Positions 10,819 through 22,264 are shown, counted from the first letter of the stretch. The stretch: 64,000 nucleotides of DNA from Lumbricus terrestris (GCA_949752735.1 OX457042.1:59751211-59815210), one strand, 5' to 3'. The notes: a model not told the origin generated them from the sequence alone. Translations and numbers: made by a program.

Positions 10819-13800
10819 GGTTCCACAACTGGTTCACAGACAACTGGTTCACCGACAACTGGTTCACGGACAACTGGTTCACGACAACTGGTTCACGACA
10901 ATTGGTTCACCGACAGCTGGTTCACCGACAACTGGTTCACGACTAAATGTTCACTGCGAATTTTTACGGCATGGTCATTGCCGTTAAAAGAGAAGTTGGA
11001 TTGATGAAAATAACTCGTGATAAATCGATAACAGGTTGTTCTTGGCCTCGCTGCAAAAAGAAACCGAGGAAAAAACGTTTCCTGAACGAAGTTGCATTGA
11101 TGAAAATAATACTTGTAAAAATTTAAGCCGGATACACGAAACAATCGCGTTGCGAAATAGAAGTTGGATTGATGAAAATACTTCAATTTTAAATAGAAGT
11201 CGGACTTAGATTGACTAAAATCGTCTTGTTAAAATTGCAGCGGTTGGAGTAAAGGAAACCAGAATAAGTATTTTCATAACTGAAATAGAATCTGGATTTA
11301 TGAAAATGTCCTTGCTTAAATTGGAGCTGGAATAATGAAAATGTCTTGCCTTAAGTTGGAGCTGGATTGATTACAATCGTCTCGATAAAATCGGAGCTGG
11401 ATCGTTGAAAATAACGCGGGAGTGACGGAAACCGGAATAAATATTGTCACACATTAAATAGAAGCTGGATTGACGAAAATGTCCTGCCCTAAATTGGTAC
11501 TGGATTGATGAAAACGTCTTGCCTTAAATTGGAGCTGGAATGATTAAAATGTTCTTGCTTAAATTGGAGCTGGATGGAGTAAAATGTATTGCCTTAAATT
11601 TGAGCTGGATTGATGAAAATATTAACTGGGAGCTGGGTTCAATTAGAGCTGGATGGATGACACTTTCTTCATTAAATTGGAGCTGGATGCATGAAATGTT
11701 CTTGCTTAAAATGGAGCTGGATGGAGTAAAATGTATTGCCTTAAATTGGTGCTGGATTAATGAAAATATTAACTGGATGGTTGATTCAATTGGAGCTGGA
11801 TGGATGAAATGTTCTTGCTTCTATTTAACAAATAAATTACCTTCATCCAGCTTCTATTTCAGGTCTAGAAAACTGTCATCCAGCCTCCATTTCGTATATA
11901 AAATACCTTGATCCCGCTCCCATTTCTTAAGCGTTTTATCACTCATCCAGCTTCTATTAAATGTATAAAACACCTTCATCCAGCGTCTATTTCAGGTCTA
12001 GCAAACTTTCTTCCAGCCTCCATTTCTTAGGCATTTTATCACTCATCCAGCTTCTATTTAATATATAAAATACCTTCATCCCGCTTCCATTTCTTAAGCG
12101 TTTTACATTCATCCAGCGTCTATTTCATATATAAAATACCTTCATCTCGTTCCCATTTCTCAAGCGTTTTATCACTCATCCAGCTTCTATTTAATATATA
12201 AAATACCTTCATCCAGCTTCTATTTCAGGTCTAGAAAACTTTCATCCAGCCTCCATTTCTTAGGCATTTTATCACTCATCCAGCTTCTATTTCATATATA
12301 AAATACCTTCATCCCGCTTCCATTTCTTAAGCGTTTTACATTCATCCAGCTTCTATTTCAGATGTAGAATACCTTTGATCCCGCTCCCATTTATCAAGCA
12401 TTTTATCACTCATACAGCTTCTATTTAATATGTAAAACACCTTCATCCAGCTTCTATTTCAGGTCTAGAAAACTTTCATCCAGCCTCCATTTCTTAGGCA
12501 TTTTATCACTCATCCAGCTTCTATTTCATATATAAAATACCTTCATCCCGCTTCCATTTCTCAAGCGTTTTATCACTCATCCAGCTTCTATTTAATATAT
12601 AAAATACCTTCATCCAGCTTCTATTTCAGATAGGCTGTATGAAAACATGGATCCAGCTTCTAGTTCAGATCTATAAAACCTTCATCCAGTTTCGATTTCT
12701 CAAGCGTTTTATCATTCATTCAGCTTGTGATTGTTTTTTCTCACAGGGCATTTCGAACCAAACAAACTCTTTTGCGAAATATAAGTAAGCTAACCGCCAT
12801 AATATGAAACCTTTGAAGTGCAATCAACGTCACAAAGAATAAAACGGTATCAAGGTATTTTATATCTTAAATAGTTCATGGATGAGTGATAAAACGCTTA
12901 AGAAATGGAAGCGGGATAAAGGTTATATAGATCTTAAATAGAAGCTGGATTAATGTTATCTTAGATCTGAAATGAAGGCTGGATGAGTGATAAAACGCTC
13001 GAGAAATCGAAGCGGGATCAAGGTATTTTACATCTTAAATAGAAGCTGGATGAGTGATGAAATGCGTAAGAAATGGAAAGTTGAATGAAAGTTTTCTAGA
13101 CCTGAATAGAAGCTGGATGAAGGTAATTTATTTATTAAATAGAAGCAAGAACATTTCATTCATCCAGCTCCAATTGAATCAACCTTCCAGTTAATATTTT
13201 CATTAATCCAGCACCAATTTAAGGCAATACATTTTACTCCATCCAGCTCCATTTTAAGCAAGAGCATTTCATGCATCCAGCTCCAATTTAATGAAGAAAG
13301 TGTCATCCATCCAGCTCTAATTGAACCCAGCTCCCAGTTAATATTTTCATCAATCCAGCTCAAATTTAAGGCAATACATTTTACTCCATCCAGCTCCAAT
13401 TTAAGCAAGAACATTTTAATCATTCCAGCTCCAATTTAAGGCAAGACGTTTTCATCAATCCAGTACCAATTTAGGGCAGGACATTTTCGTCAATCCAGCT
13501 CCTATTTAATGTGTGACAATATTTATTCCGGTTTCCGTCACTCCCGCGTTATTTTCAACGATCCAGCTCCGATTTTATCGAGACGATTGTAATCAATCCA
13601 GCTCCAACTTAAGGCAAGACATTTTCATTCTTCCAGCTCCAATTTAAGCAAGGACATTTTCATAAATCCAGCTTCTATTTCAGGTATGAAAATACTTATT
13701 CTGGTTTCCTTTACTCCAACCGCTGCAATTTTAACAAGACGATTTTAGTCAATCTAAGTCCGACTTCTATTTAAAATTGAAGTATTTTCATCAATCCAAC

Positions 13801-14112
13801 TTCTATTTCGCAACGCGATTGTTTCGTGTATCCGGCTTAAATTTTTACAAGTATTATTTTCATCAATGCAACTTCGTTCAGGAAACGTTCTTTTCCTCGG
13901 TTTCTTTTTGCAGCGAGGCCAAGAACAACCTGTTTTCGATTTATCACGAGTTATTTTCATCAATCCAACTTCTCTTTTAACGGCAATGACCATGCCGTAA
14001 GTCGTGAACCAGCTGTCGGTGAACTAGTTGTCGTGAACTAGTTGTCGTGAACCAGTTGTCGTGAACCAGTTGTCGGTGAACCAGTTGTCTGTGAACCAGT
14101 TGTCGTGACACC
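10819..14112. mobile_element. Foldback element FB-2, 3.3 kb (9 bp TSD)
   Basis: Flanked by perfect 9 bp repeats CTTCAATAC (10810-10818 and 14113-14121). Each end has an array of about eight 14-15 bp words (GACAACTGGTTCACC). Outer arms 10945-11830 and 13135-13995 are near-identical inverted copies of about 35 bp units containing GGAGCTGGAT or GAAGCTGGAT. Inside lie an array of ATCCAGCTTCTATTT units (11840-12720) and a shorter opposite array (12850-13140). The arms would pair for about 1 kb. Matching reading frames at 11540-11911 and 13160-13423 are repeat by-products. No transposase. Confidence 0.9.
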
Positions 14113-14127
14113 CTTCAATACGTCGAA

Positions 14128-14406
14128 TTATTGTAATGGAAACTGGAAAACGTAGGCCAAGCTCTTCGCTTCATCATTCAGGGTCTGTGTTGCTTCCTTT
14201 AGTCTCTGCTCGTCTTCGTCTGTCAGGTCAATGTCATCGGCGAAGCAGAGAGTTTTAATTTCTACATGCATGCCACTGATTTCCACCCATGCCTCTTTTT
14301 CTCTGATCTTATCCTGGACTCTTTCCAGGACCGGCACTGGAACGTTTTTGGTTCCCTGTGGCGGAGGATTGATGCAGTTTAACGCCGTGTCCAAGACATC
14401 ATTCAA
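14128..14406 (-). pseudogene. Non-LTR reverse transcriptase fragment (FADD box)
   Basis: The minus-strand frame includes ISGMHVEIKTLCFADDIDL then EDEQRLKEATQTLNDEAKS. This resembles the polymerase motif 5 region of RTE-type elements, where F/YADD carries two catalytic aspartates and a helix follows. Only about 50 residues are recognisable; the rest of the element is missing. It lies between FB-2 and the CARD exon, so it is an intronic relic of gene copy 1. Confidence 0.5.
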
Positions 14407-14432
14407 AGGCAGCCATGGTTTAATTGTTTTAG

Positions 14433-14587
14433 ATTTCTATGAAAAAACCAAGAAAATATCTGCAATCATAAGAAACAATAGAAACTATCTCTTAGAAAAT
14501 ATTCAACCAAATGATGAATTAATCGCTTCGCTGTTGTCTCTGAACTGCATAATGCAAGAAAGAAGTCACTTCATAAAACGACAGAAT
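14433..14587 (+). pseudogene. Gene copy 1, CARD exon, 5' part (split by a transposon)
   Basis: The acceptor TTGTTTTAG| precedes a frame reading FYEKTKKISAIIRN, then NRNYLLENIQPNDELIASLL and HFIKRQN. CARDs are six-helix death-fold domains that pair with other CARDs in apoptotic and NF-kB adaptors. The exon stops at AGAAT where a 5.2 kb element begins; it resumes in frame at 19825. Copy 2 (33437-33724) has the same exon uninterrupted. Confidence 0.6.
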
Positions 14588-14807
14588 AAGCCAGTTCAGC
14601 ATTAGCAGTGCGCATGCGCAGCCAGTTTGCTTCTGCTTCCGGGGCATAGGTCAATGTTCATAACAACCGTTGATAAGTGATAACAACACTGCTAATATCG
14701 AGATTCTGTGATCTTGTCTGAAGCGCTTATAAATATTTGATTGATTAATCGATATCAGTTCGTAGTAAATTTCTCTATAGGATTATTTAACCGGTGCAAA
14801 AGTGCGT

Positions 14808-15507
14808 ATGTGTGCGGTAGTTAGTTGCGGGAGTGGAGAAAGACAATCTGCGAAGTCCATGCAACAGGGGTGTTGTTCACTATGTCCAGCGCCATTTGAA
14901 CCATTTACATCCGGAATGGACAAAATTGGTAAGATGTTAATTTTGCTTTCTTTATTTTCACTTATCTGAATTGATGTTACCGGGGGTGTGTGGGGCGTTA
15001 GCGAATCGGACAAGACACTGGCATGGAGACTGCCATGGGGAGCAAGAGGACCCGAGTTCGAGCCTCGTAGGGCAGACGTGCTTTGTAGGCTGCTATTAGC
15101 GCCGCGTATTGCAGGCTGTCTGTTCTGTTAGTACCGTAGTTAAGATTGATGTTAATCAAGACTGTTGCATAACGTAATGTACAGGGCAGTGCGGTTGCAG
15201 GTGTTTTATTAAAGAACATACAGAACGAGTTCCACGCTCTAAGCTCTCTGTTCCCACCTTAAGTCATTCCATATTATAACCTGCGACCCTGTCCAAATGG
15301 TTTTACCTTGCCGGTGAGGTACAATAAAAATTTCATCCCGTTGGAATGGTTGGGTAAGCATCATTAACACATATGCAATTATTTTAGGTTAACAGGAAAG
15401 GTGTTGATGGAGGGAACTGGAAACCATCTGCACACCATCGTATTTGTTCACAGCACTTTCCTGATGGTCACCCAACCGATGAAAATATTTTAAAATCTTA
15501 AAATGGG
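14808..15507 (+). pseudogene. THAP-domain exons of the ISL2EU-like element
   Basis: Exon 1 (14808-14928) starts MCAVVSCGSGERQ, giving the C-x4-C pair, and continues CCSLCPAPFEPFTSG to a donor, TTG|GTAAGA. Exon 2 (15387-15507, acceptor TATTTTAG|) reads VNRKGVDGGNWKPSAHHRIC then SQHFPDGHPT. This supplies the THAP tryptophan and the C-x2-H pair. An in-frame stop follows at the position where relatives continue. THAP domains bind DNA through a C2CH zinc site; here the domain would recognise the element's own ends. A further basic, proline-rich stretch near 16738-16830 may be another exon. Confidence 0.55.
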
Positions 15508-17113
15508 GTACGTATCTTGTGCTAGTGTGTATCTTGTGCTACTGTGCAATTTAATTTACTTCATTGACCTAAGTCAGTGGTGTTTTTGCATTGAGGGAAC
15601 CTTTCTCAAAGTACTCATGCGCTCGCAGATGTTTCACCCTTCAAGGATTTCAAGATAATTGGTCTAATTGTTACTTTCAATTTTGGATAATGTTTAGATT
15701 TACATTTCTAAGCTTTTGATGAAATTTATTTCTCGTTCAGACTATAATACCATGTTACAAATGCATGCTTTAGTAGAATATTGAAAAATAGTCTGTATTC
15801 TGTATCAGTGTAATGGGCATGCTGTGTTAAAGTATTTTCATCAAGCATAGCGCAAACTTTCTGCCTGGTGGCTTCAACGTATAAGAACTTCACAACGTGA
15901 CATGACTCAGAGGAATCATAGAGACTAAGAGATAGATGTAGCCCTAAACAGAATAATTTACCAAGAATAATTTACTCTCAACAGACAAGAGTCATTTTCA
16001 CTTTCTGTTTTATGGTGGTCAATGGTCATGCTAGAAATCCGACTCACATAGATAACTAGTGAAGAGCTGCTTTCGAATTTGCATATCATTCTGAGCAATA
16101 GCTGGATATTTTTTCCGAACAGATCGTGCATATGGTTCTAAACCAATGGTATAATTTCCGTGTAAGCTTACTTTGTCTAAGCAACATTTTGGAAACATAT
16201 CAAGTCATGAGTAGATTCATTCATAGGGTTATTCGTATTGTATAATCACATATAAAATGCAACAATCGGTTCACCTTATTCAGGGGGGCAAATCCGGCCA
16301 TGGCCCACCATTTAGAAATTTCTTCATTGTTCACCATCTATTCTGGCATGGAAAGTGGACGTACCTCGTGCACCCCATTGAGACTCAACAGAGAGTAAAA
16401 GGGAAAAAGTAGTGTATGACTGAAAAAGGTCATCAGCTATTTTGACGGAGAAAATGGTATGTTTTTCTGGGAAATTGTATCTTCTTGCCGGAGATTTTGG
16501 CCAAAGGACTAAAAAGTCATCAACTTTTTGGCAGATAAAACGGTATCTTTTTCCTCAGAATATGACAAATGACTAAAAAAAAGGTCATCAGATTTTTCGA
16601 CGGCCAAAGACGAAATTTTTTCCCCTGTCTGAAGACCGAAAATTTTGGCCCCCCTTCGAAATTTTCTGTATCCGTTCCTGCCCTTATTAACAATTTAATA
16701 TTAGCTTAATATTGTATAATTTTCAATGATGATTTCAGATATGCTGTGCCGGTTAAAAAGCAAAGACCTCCACCAAAACCACGACAATGCCTTCGACCAA
16801 AAAGAATGAAATTGGACGTTGAATCTGGTGTTTCATGGCAATTCAGGTTCCACCTCATGTCATGGATTCTATTGTCAGAGACGTGACAGATCATACAGCT
16901 TGTCACAGAGCTGTAACAGTACCTCAAATGAACTAAGGAATAATGATCATCAACAGAATATATGTGGCGTGTACAATTTATCAAAATAACTGTTTTCTAT
17001 ATATTTTAATTATAAGTACAATAAGACAGATAATTACCAATAGCATTAGTTAATACCTGTGGCTTAATATAAAAACTTAATTCAAGAGGCTGAAGAGTAC
17101 GAGTGATGTACGC

Positions 17114-17628
17114 CAGTGATTCCCAAAGTGGTGGTGGTATGACTGCTGGTCCGCAGAAAAGAGTTAAAATAGAATTTTTTAAACTGTATTTATTAATTTA
17201 TTTGTTTGAAATCATGAAATTATTCGAATTGTTGTCCAAAATTTATTCAAATTTCTGTCTTAATATTTAAAAATTTGAAATAAATCAACACGCCTTATTT
17301 TAATTTGCCAGATGGAGAATTCAAGCAATTTAAATTTATTCTAAATTCGCTACATCGATGACTGCAGTCAGTTTCGAGCTTATTTATGTTTATCTATGGT
17401 GAGCGAGTCCTAGTAAACGCTAGATGCAGAATTAAAAAATTGTAAAACATAATATAAAACTTTTAATTTAAAACTTTAAATATAAACAAATGTCTTTGAA
17501 TGAAAAAATGAGCAAATGTAGGCAAACAAATCTGGAAAAAAACAGCAGACGCAAATGGTTAAAAGCACCAAGGTTGGTGTTTGCGCATTGAAGGCATCTT
17601 TCCTTGCATCTCTACGCATCGCAAAGGC

Positions 17629-17664
<36 letters not shown>

Positions 17665-17926
17665 ATTGTCATTTATTTATGGCACACCTAAAAAAAGAAT
17701 CTTGCACAAATAGAGTTTAACAGCAAAGTCTACTCATAGTAAATCTTAAGCAAATAAGGCTTCAACTGCATGTAAATGTAGGCTAATTGTAAATAGCCTT
17801 AAAATTTAGTCTTTATAATTTAGGTCGCTTTTGTTTACCATCGCCATTTAGGCCTAAGTTAGCAGTCTGCGAGCTTCACCAAAAATTATTGCCACTCCGC
17901 GGCCTACTGAAGTTTGGGAACCACTG
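17114..17926. mobile_element. Non-autonomous hAT element (MITE-like, 813 bp)
   Basis: Ends CAGTGATTCCCAAAGTGG, and inverted CAGTGGTTCCCAAACTTC. Flanking octamers ATGTACGC (17106-17113) and ACGTATGC (17927-17934) agree at 6 of 8 positions, consistent with an aged 8 bp hAT duplication. An (ATT)n microsatellite lies at 17632-17662. No coding capacity. It is nested in the ISL2EU-like element. Confidence 0.65.
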
Positions 17927-18504
17927 ACGTATGCTATCCTGACATAATTACACGTCGCTCAGCAACAACGAGAGTATCAACAAATCAGTGCAAAGATAGC
18001 GTCGTAAAAAGTACAGTTTGGACAGTTGGGACAGAAGGCCAACGGAAAAAGGCATCCGAGTTGTGGAGACTGGTTCGGATGGTTGATGTTGTGAATAGAT
18101 TCGAGCCTCGAACATCGGATCAGGCAGGACAGGACGTCTTCGTGTTTGAGTTGCCGTTGTACCACACCTCCTTGATCCCGGCCTGATGAGATGCAAGATA
18201 GCTGAATGCCTTTCCTGAAAAAAATATATGTGGAAGAATTTCAGTACAATAAATCCATGTTACACTTCTATGTTATATATTATGCATGTGTAAAAATATT
18301 GTGTTTCATGCTTGAAGGCGTGTGGAGTGTGTTTTTGGTGTTTCAACACACCCACCCCAAATTAAATAATGTAAAAATGAAATAATGAATTTACTAACAC
18401 AAGATGTAAGAACTAAGAGGATTTAATTTTGAACCTCTTATTTCTATGAGAAATTTTACAATACAATAAATAACAACGATGATCCAATCATGTTTGTTTT
18501 GTTT

Positions 18505-18720
18505 TTATGTGCACTTGTTATAGCGCCCCGTCAAGCTTTCTACTCAGAGGCGCTCCCGACTACAGAGCGGACACTGCATCGGAGCTTCATGCTGAAGCGC
18601 TGAGCAATTGTGAGAGAAGGACTTGCCCAAGGTCCCATGCGGCGACTTGAGGTGTATTCGAACCTGCAGCCCTTCAGCTGCAAAGCAACAAACATACCCA
18701 CTACACCACCACGCCCCACA
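18505..18720 (-). mobile_element. tRNA-derived SINE, family A
   Basis: The minus strand starts TGTGGGGCGTGGTGGTGTAG and has the B-box-like GGTTCGAATAC. Its tail is GAGCGCCTCTGAGTAG...GGGGCGCTATAACAAGTGC. It is more diverged than the copy at 2831. It lies inside the ISL2EU-like element and was therefore inserted later. Confidence 0.8.
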
Positions 18721-19341
18721 ATGATGATGATGTGGAACTGCTCAAGTTCTGAATAATTATTTCAGCTGAGTATTTACATTGGAAGATTTGATGACGTTCT
18801 TGAACTCAAACAAACATTTTAAACATTTTTAGACAGTGGTGGAAGAGGGTTAACAAAGCTAATGTTGACTAAAGAAAAGTGTTTGAATAACTGAAAAGGC
18901 TAAAATCTGCAGACAAGTCCACATGCATAGATGAACTGCATCCTAAATTTTTACATGAAGTGACAGAAGAAATTGGAATCAGTTGATTCGGTTGCTTGTC
19001 GGCTTGCTCAAGATTGAGTAAACACACCCTGAAACAAATCCTGGCTACGGACTTGGAAAGCATGCATAATGGGCCAATACGGCCCCACACGTTATTCGGA
19101 TGTGCCACAACATGTTTAGTTGCCAACTTCTAACCAACCTAGACAGGTTTTGAGATAACTTGGCACGGGAAATTTAATATTAATGTATATCCTTATATGC
19201 TTTACTAGTCAGATATACTGTAGCATTTTTAAATGTCTGAACGTGTTGGATTTTGACTATGTAGTAAAAAAAAACAATCTGCCATCGTTGGTTTAGCGAC
19301 CTTCGTGACATAGTAGTATTTGAAATTAATAACATGCCAAC

Positions 19342-19504
19342 CTTTGTAATCATTGGCTAGTCTGGATGGCATTGCTCGTTGGTCATGATCGACGAGATAC
19401 GCAGGTCTCTTGACGTAGCTGCAAGGAGGCCAGTTCGTAACCCCTGTGGACTCGGGCAGCCAGCCATCCTGTAGATGAGTCGGATCGGGTAGCGTGTAAG
19501 TCAC
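19342..19504 (-). pseudogene. YqaJ-type nuclease exon of the ISL2EU-like element
   Basis: The minus-strand frame reads YTLPDPTHLQDGWLPESTGV then NWPP and SRLANDYK, and stops at a donor AAAG|GTTGGC. The pattern LPDP..L..GW..E......WPP......L.NDYK is one I associate with the N-terminal part of the YqaJ-bearing second protein of ISL2EU-like elements. That is recall-based. The catalytic YqaJ core is not seen. The orientation is opposite to the THAP gene. Confidence 0.5.
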
Positions 19505-19824
19505 GCCATTCGATTCAATCCTTAGGAGGTCTGGTAGTCGACATGACCTGTTCTAAGCCGTCCACGTTCGAAGCAAAAAACTGGCAATTGTTGCTGATAC
19601 AACGCAAATGCCACAGCAACGAGTTCACGTTATACTCGATAAGTCGTCTTGTGGCCTCTTTCTTTTATAAATTTCTTCAGATCGTCTACTTTCCAACGAA
19701 TAAAGTCATGCGATATTCGCAACCATTCACCAATAACAACCCCCATTATCGCTCTGATATGAACGGTGACCTATGACCTTTCCCGTCATGCCTCACCGGA
19801 AGTTCTAAGGGTGAACTAGCTTAT

Positions 19825-19957
19825 TCAACTCAAGATAAGAACTCCGAGCTCCTGTACATCGCGAAATCTTTCGACGAAACAAAGTTTTCAAACTTCGTCA
19901 AATGTCTTCGACAAACCAACCATAAAACAGTGACAAGGATCATAGAAAATGGAGGAG
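19825..19957 (+). pseudogene. Gene copy 1, CARD exon, 3' part
   Basis: Continues the 14433 exon after the transposon: TCAACTCAAGATAAG, then YIAKSFDETKFSNFVKCL and NHKTVTRIIENGGG. It ends at the donor GGAGGAG|GTGAAA in phase 1, the same phase and residue (ENGGG) as copy 2. These are the last helices of the CARD. Confidence 0.6.
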
Positions 19958-20181
19958 GTGAAACGTTTAAACTGTATTTAAACTTTATTTATTTATTTTA
20001 TTTAAATTGTCTCGGAATTCGCTGTTAAGACCCACACTCCACAATATTGTTTTTATCGTGCACACTAAACTTCATAGATTGTGTCTTCATCCTACGAATT
20101 ATTATTTTAAGATTAACTGAAGCCATCGAAACCTGTGTCTGCGCAGTTTGCTGAAAATTATTTTCAAAACATTGCTTTTAG

Positions 20182-20546
20182 GCACAACAAAAATTGAGCT
20201 CCAACTTCGAGGTGCAAAGTGTACACCGTTAATAATTGAACCAAAACTGCTTCATCAGAAAATCGAAGATCTTCGAAGCAAAACAAAACCACGGTCACAT
20301 CAAACTGACAAAATCATCAGTCAACTGAAGGACGTAGGAATAGAAATCCTCAACTCTCACTTGGACAGACAGTCTGTAATCGTTTGGATCTGGTGTCGTT
20401 CACAATCAGCCCTTCAACATATTCAGAAGTTGTATGAATCGAATGAACTGAGAGATGTTTTCGTTGAAACTTTTCAAACTCCGATTTCAATGGTAATCAG
20501 CGTCGATAGAAATCAATTCAAGAAAACCATTGGCAAGTATTTCTGA
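20182..20546 (+). CDS. Gene copy 1, last exon (TRADD-N-like)
   Basis: Acceptor GCTTTTAG|GCACAAC, in phase with the CARD exon donor (G + GC gives Gly). It encodes about 121 residues ending NQFKKTIGKYF and a stop. The stretch QSVIVWIWCRSQSALQHIQK followed by LYESNELRDVFVETF resembles the strand-helix pattern of TRADD N-terminal domains (hydrophobic strand, Cys, A..hh..Y...L...). TRADD-N recruits TRAF adaptors in vertebrates. The assignment is by pattern only. The exon is open, but the gene copy is dead upstream. Confidence 0.5.
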
Positions 20547-20594
20547 ACGCTTTCGTCATAAAGGAAAATATCTGGAACATGCAATCAACACCAC

Positions 20595-20855
20595 CAGTGG
20601 CGTAGACAAGGGGGTTTCGGGGGTTAAAACCCCCATTGGCCTAGGAAAGAAGTTTTTCAAAGTTTATTTATCCACTTAAATAAGAGAAAACGAACCAATT
20701 GTTTGTTTTAACAATTGTTTTCTTACTTTATTCCCTTTGTTACTTTTTCCCTTTTTATTTACCGTAATACTGCAGGATTGGCGTCAGAAAGGGCATCCGG
20801 CCAGACCATAACCCCCCATTAAAAGAACCATCATAAATTCCTGGGTACGCCACTG
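20595..20855. mobile_element. Short hAT-type MITE (8 bp TSD, empty site known)
   Basis: Ends CAGTGGCGTAG, and inverted CAGTGGCGTAC, flanked by perfect 8 bp repeats AACACCAC (20587-20594 and 20856-20863). The paralogous site near 35835 reads ATCAACACCACATG uninterrupted, so it is a true empty site. 261 bp, no coding capacity. A 5'-truncated relative lies at 22265-22362. Confidence 0.88.
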
Positions 20856-20992
20856 AACACCACATGTGATCTTTGATTATTAATAATTAGTAAATGATTA
20901 TGTCATCGCGGTTTCACCTGAGCAGAAGGATGGATGTTGAAGTGGACAATCCCTAAATGTAAATACATGTGAATACTGTATTTTGTTATAAG

Positions 20993-21190
20993 TGGTGAGA
21001 CACGGTGGCTGATTGAGACCTAAAGTAAGTCTTTCATTGCTCTACAACAGGCCTATACGTAATTGCAATTTGCACCGTCGAGGCGTGTGTGAGCTTTGTA
21101 AGGAGGGCGATATCAAATATCAGTTGTATTGAGATTGTTGTGTAGGGACCTAAAGCAAGTCTTTCATTGCTCTGCAATATAATTAACACG
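20993..21190 (+). mobile_element. tRNA-derived SINE, family B (rearranged)
   Basis: Starts GTGAGACACGGTGGCTGATTG and then jumps to AGACCTAAAGTAAGTC, lacking the B-box part kept at 36584. It contains the body GCAATTTGCACCGTCGAGGC and a second TAGGGACCTAAAGCAAGTC, so the copy is internally rearranged. Confidence 0.55.
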
Positions 21191-21504
21191 TCCCAAAATG
21201 GGCTATCTCGGACGCGAGGGACGTGTAGGCTATAGGCTACACGTCCCTCATGTATCGGCCGCTTATAGGCAGTTCAGCGTCACGGTAATGTTTCCTGCCG
21301 CTTATTAGTAATAAAGGACATGTTCTGCCATCTATCGAATGTATGTTAGACTATTCGTTGACCCGTTTTAGTGAAATAACCGAATGAATACGGCGTCTGC
21401 ACATATAGTATATTACAGACATATGCGAAGCTCCTCCCATTTCCTGTAATTAGGTCAAAAAAGCGCCACCTTGCGGTCGTGGAGTTAGAAAGCTCGCATG
21501 GACA

Positions 21505-22262
21505 GCGCTATAGCCGCAGCCACTGACCGTTTGGTTTTGTGTATTGTAATCGTAATCTACAAATCTCTAAAACATAACTTGAAAGCCAAGCGCAGTGCAC
21601 CAGCTTATTCACGAGTGCTGTGTCTAGTCAGAAGGGTTGTCACTTGTCAGATTAGCGCGATTACCAGAGATTACCATGGGTCGCTGCTGCGTGCGTTATA
21701 GCCGCTGCTGCTGACCGTTTGGTTTGGTGTATCGTAATCTACAAATTTCTAAAACATAACTCGAAAGCCATGGGCAGTGCACCAGTTTATTCATGAGTGC
21801 TGTGTCTAGTCAGAAGGGTTGTCTGGTTAGCTAGATTACCAGAGTTGGCAGAATACCTGCTAGGGCGTGCGTTATAGCCGCTGCTGCTGACCATTTGGTT
21901 GGTGTATTGTAATCGTAATTCCACTCGAAAGCCAAGCGCAGTGCACCGGCCAGCTTCTTCACGAGTGCTGTGTCTAGCAGGGCTTAAAGTTTGCCTGGAC
22001 GGTCATGGACGGCGTCCATGCACTTGTTTTAAAATTTGAACGCCGTCCAGCCACTTATTGGCGAGCACAGACTAGAAAGGTACGGGTCGTCCAGGCACTT
22101 CTTTTGGAGAGGTAAGGGGCGTTTGGGGCACTTATTTTTCCACACTTTAGGCACTGGTGTCTAGTCAGAAGGGTTGTCTGGTTAGCTAGATTACCAGAGG
22201 TGGCAGAATACCTGCTAAGGCGTGCGTTCTAGCTGCTGCTGCTGACCATTTGGTTGGTGTAT
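21505..22262 (+). repeat. About 180 bp tandem repeat
   Basis: Units marked by CTGACC(A/G)TTTGGTT and GTGCTGTGTCTAG begin near 21520, 21710, 21885 and 22245. Within the third unit a segment rich in GGACGGCGTCC (21978-22140) is inserted. The reading frame 21498-21701 is a repeat by-product. Confidence 0.7.
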
Positions 22263-22264
22263 TG

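Larger units (their letters stand above)
14588..19822. mobile_element. ISL2EU-like DNA transposon inserted in the CARD exon
   Basis: Ends AAGCCAGTTCAGCATTAG, and inverted AAGCTAGTTCACCCTTAG. Comparison with the uninterrupted paralogous exon at 33437 gives a 2 bp AT duplication (14586-14587 and 19823-19824). Removal restores the frame as RQNSTQDKN, matching RQNLTQDKN. The contents fit ISL2EU, which is known for 2 bp AT duplications and two genes: a THAP-domain gene on plus (14808-15507) and a YqaJ-type nuclease exon on minus (19342-19504). Both are decayed. The element also holds a hAT MITE (17114-17926) and a SINE (18505-18720). Confidence 0.7.

Noticed and set aside
11840..12720. Regular repeats suggestive of a CRISPR array
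   Set aside because: The repeats vary, have no uniform unique spacers or cas genes, and belong to a foldback element in a eukaryotic genome.
11540..13423. Two near-identical proteins on opposite strands (MIKMFLLKLELDG...)
   Set aside because: They are the two arms of FB-2; the similarity comes from the inverted 35 bp repeats, not from a gene.
14997..15110. tRNA-like stretch with TAGCGAATCGG and GAGTTCGAGCC
   Set aside because: Could be another SINE head inside the ISL2EU-like element, but no second copy or tail was found.
18000..18190. Open frame ending PLYHTSLIPA
   Set aside because: No domain, no splice context and no homologous copy in the window.
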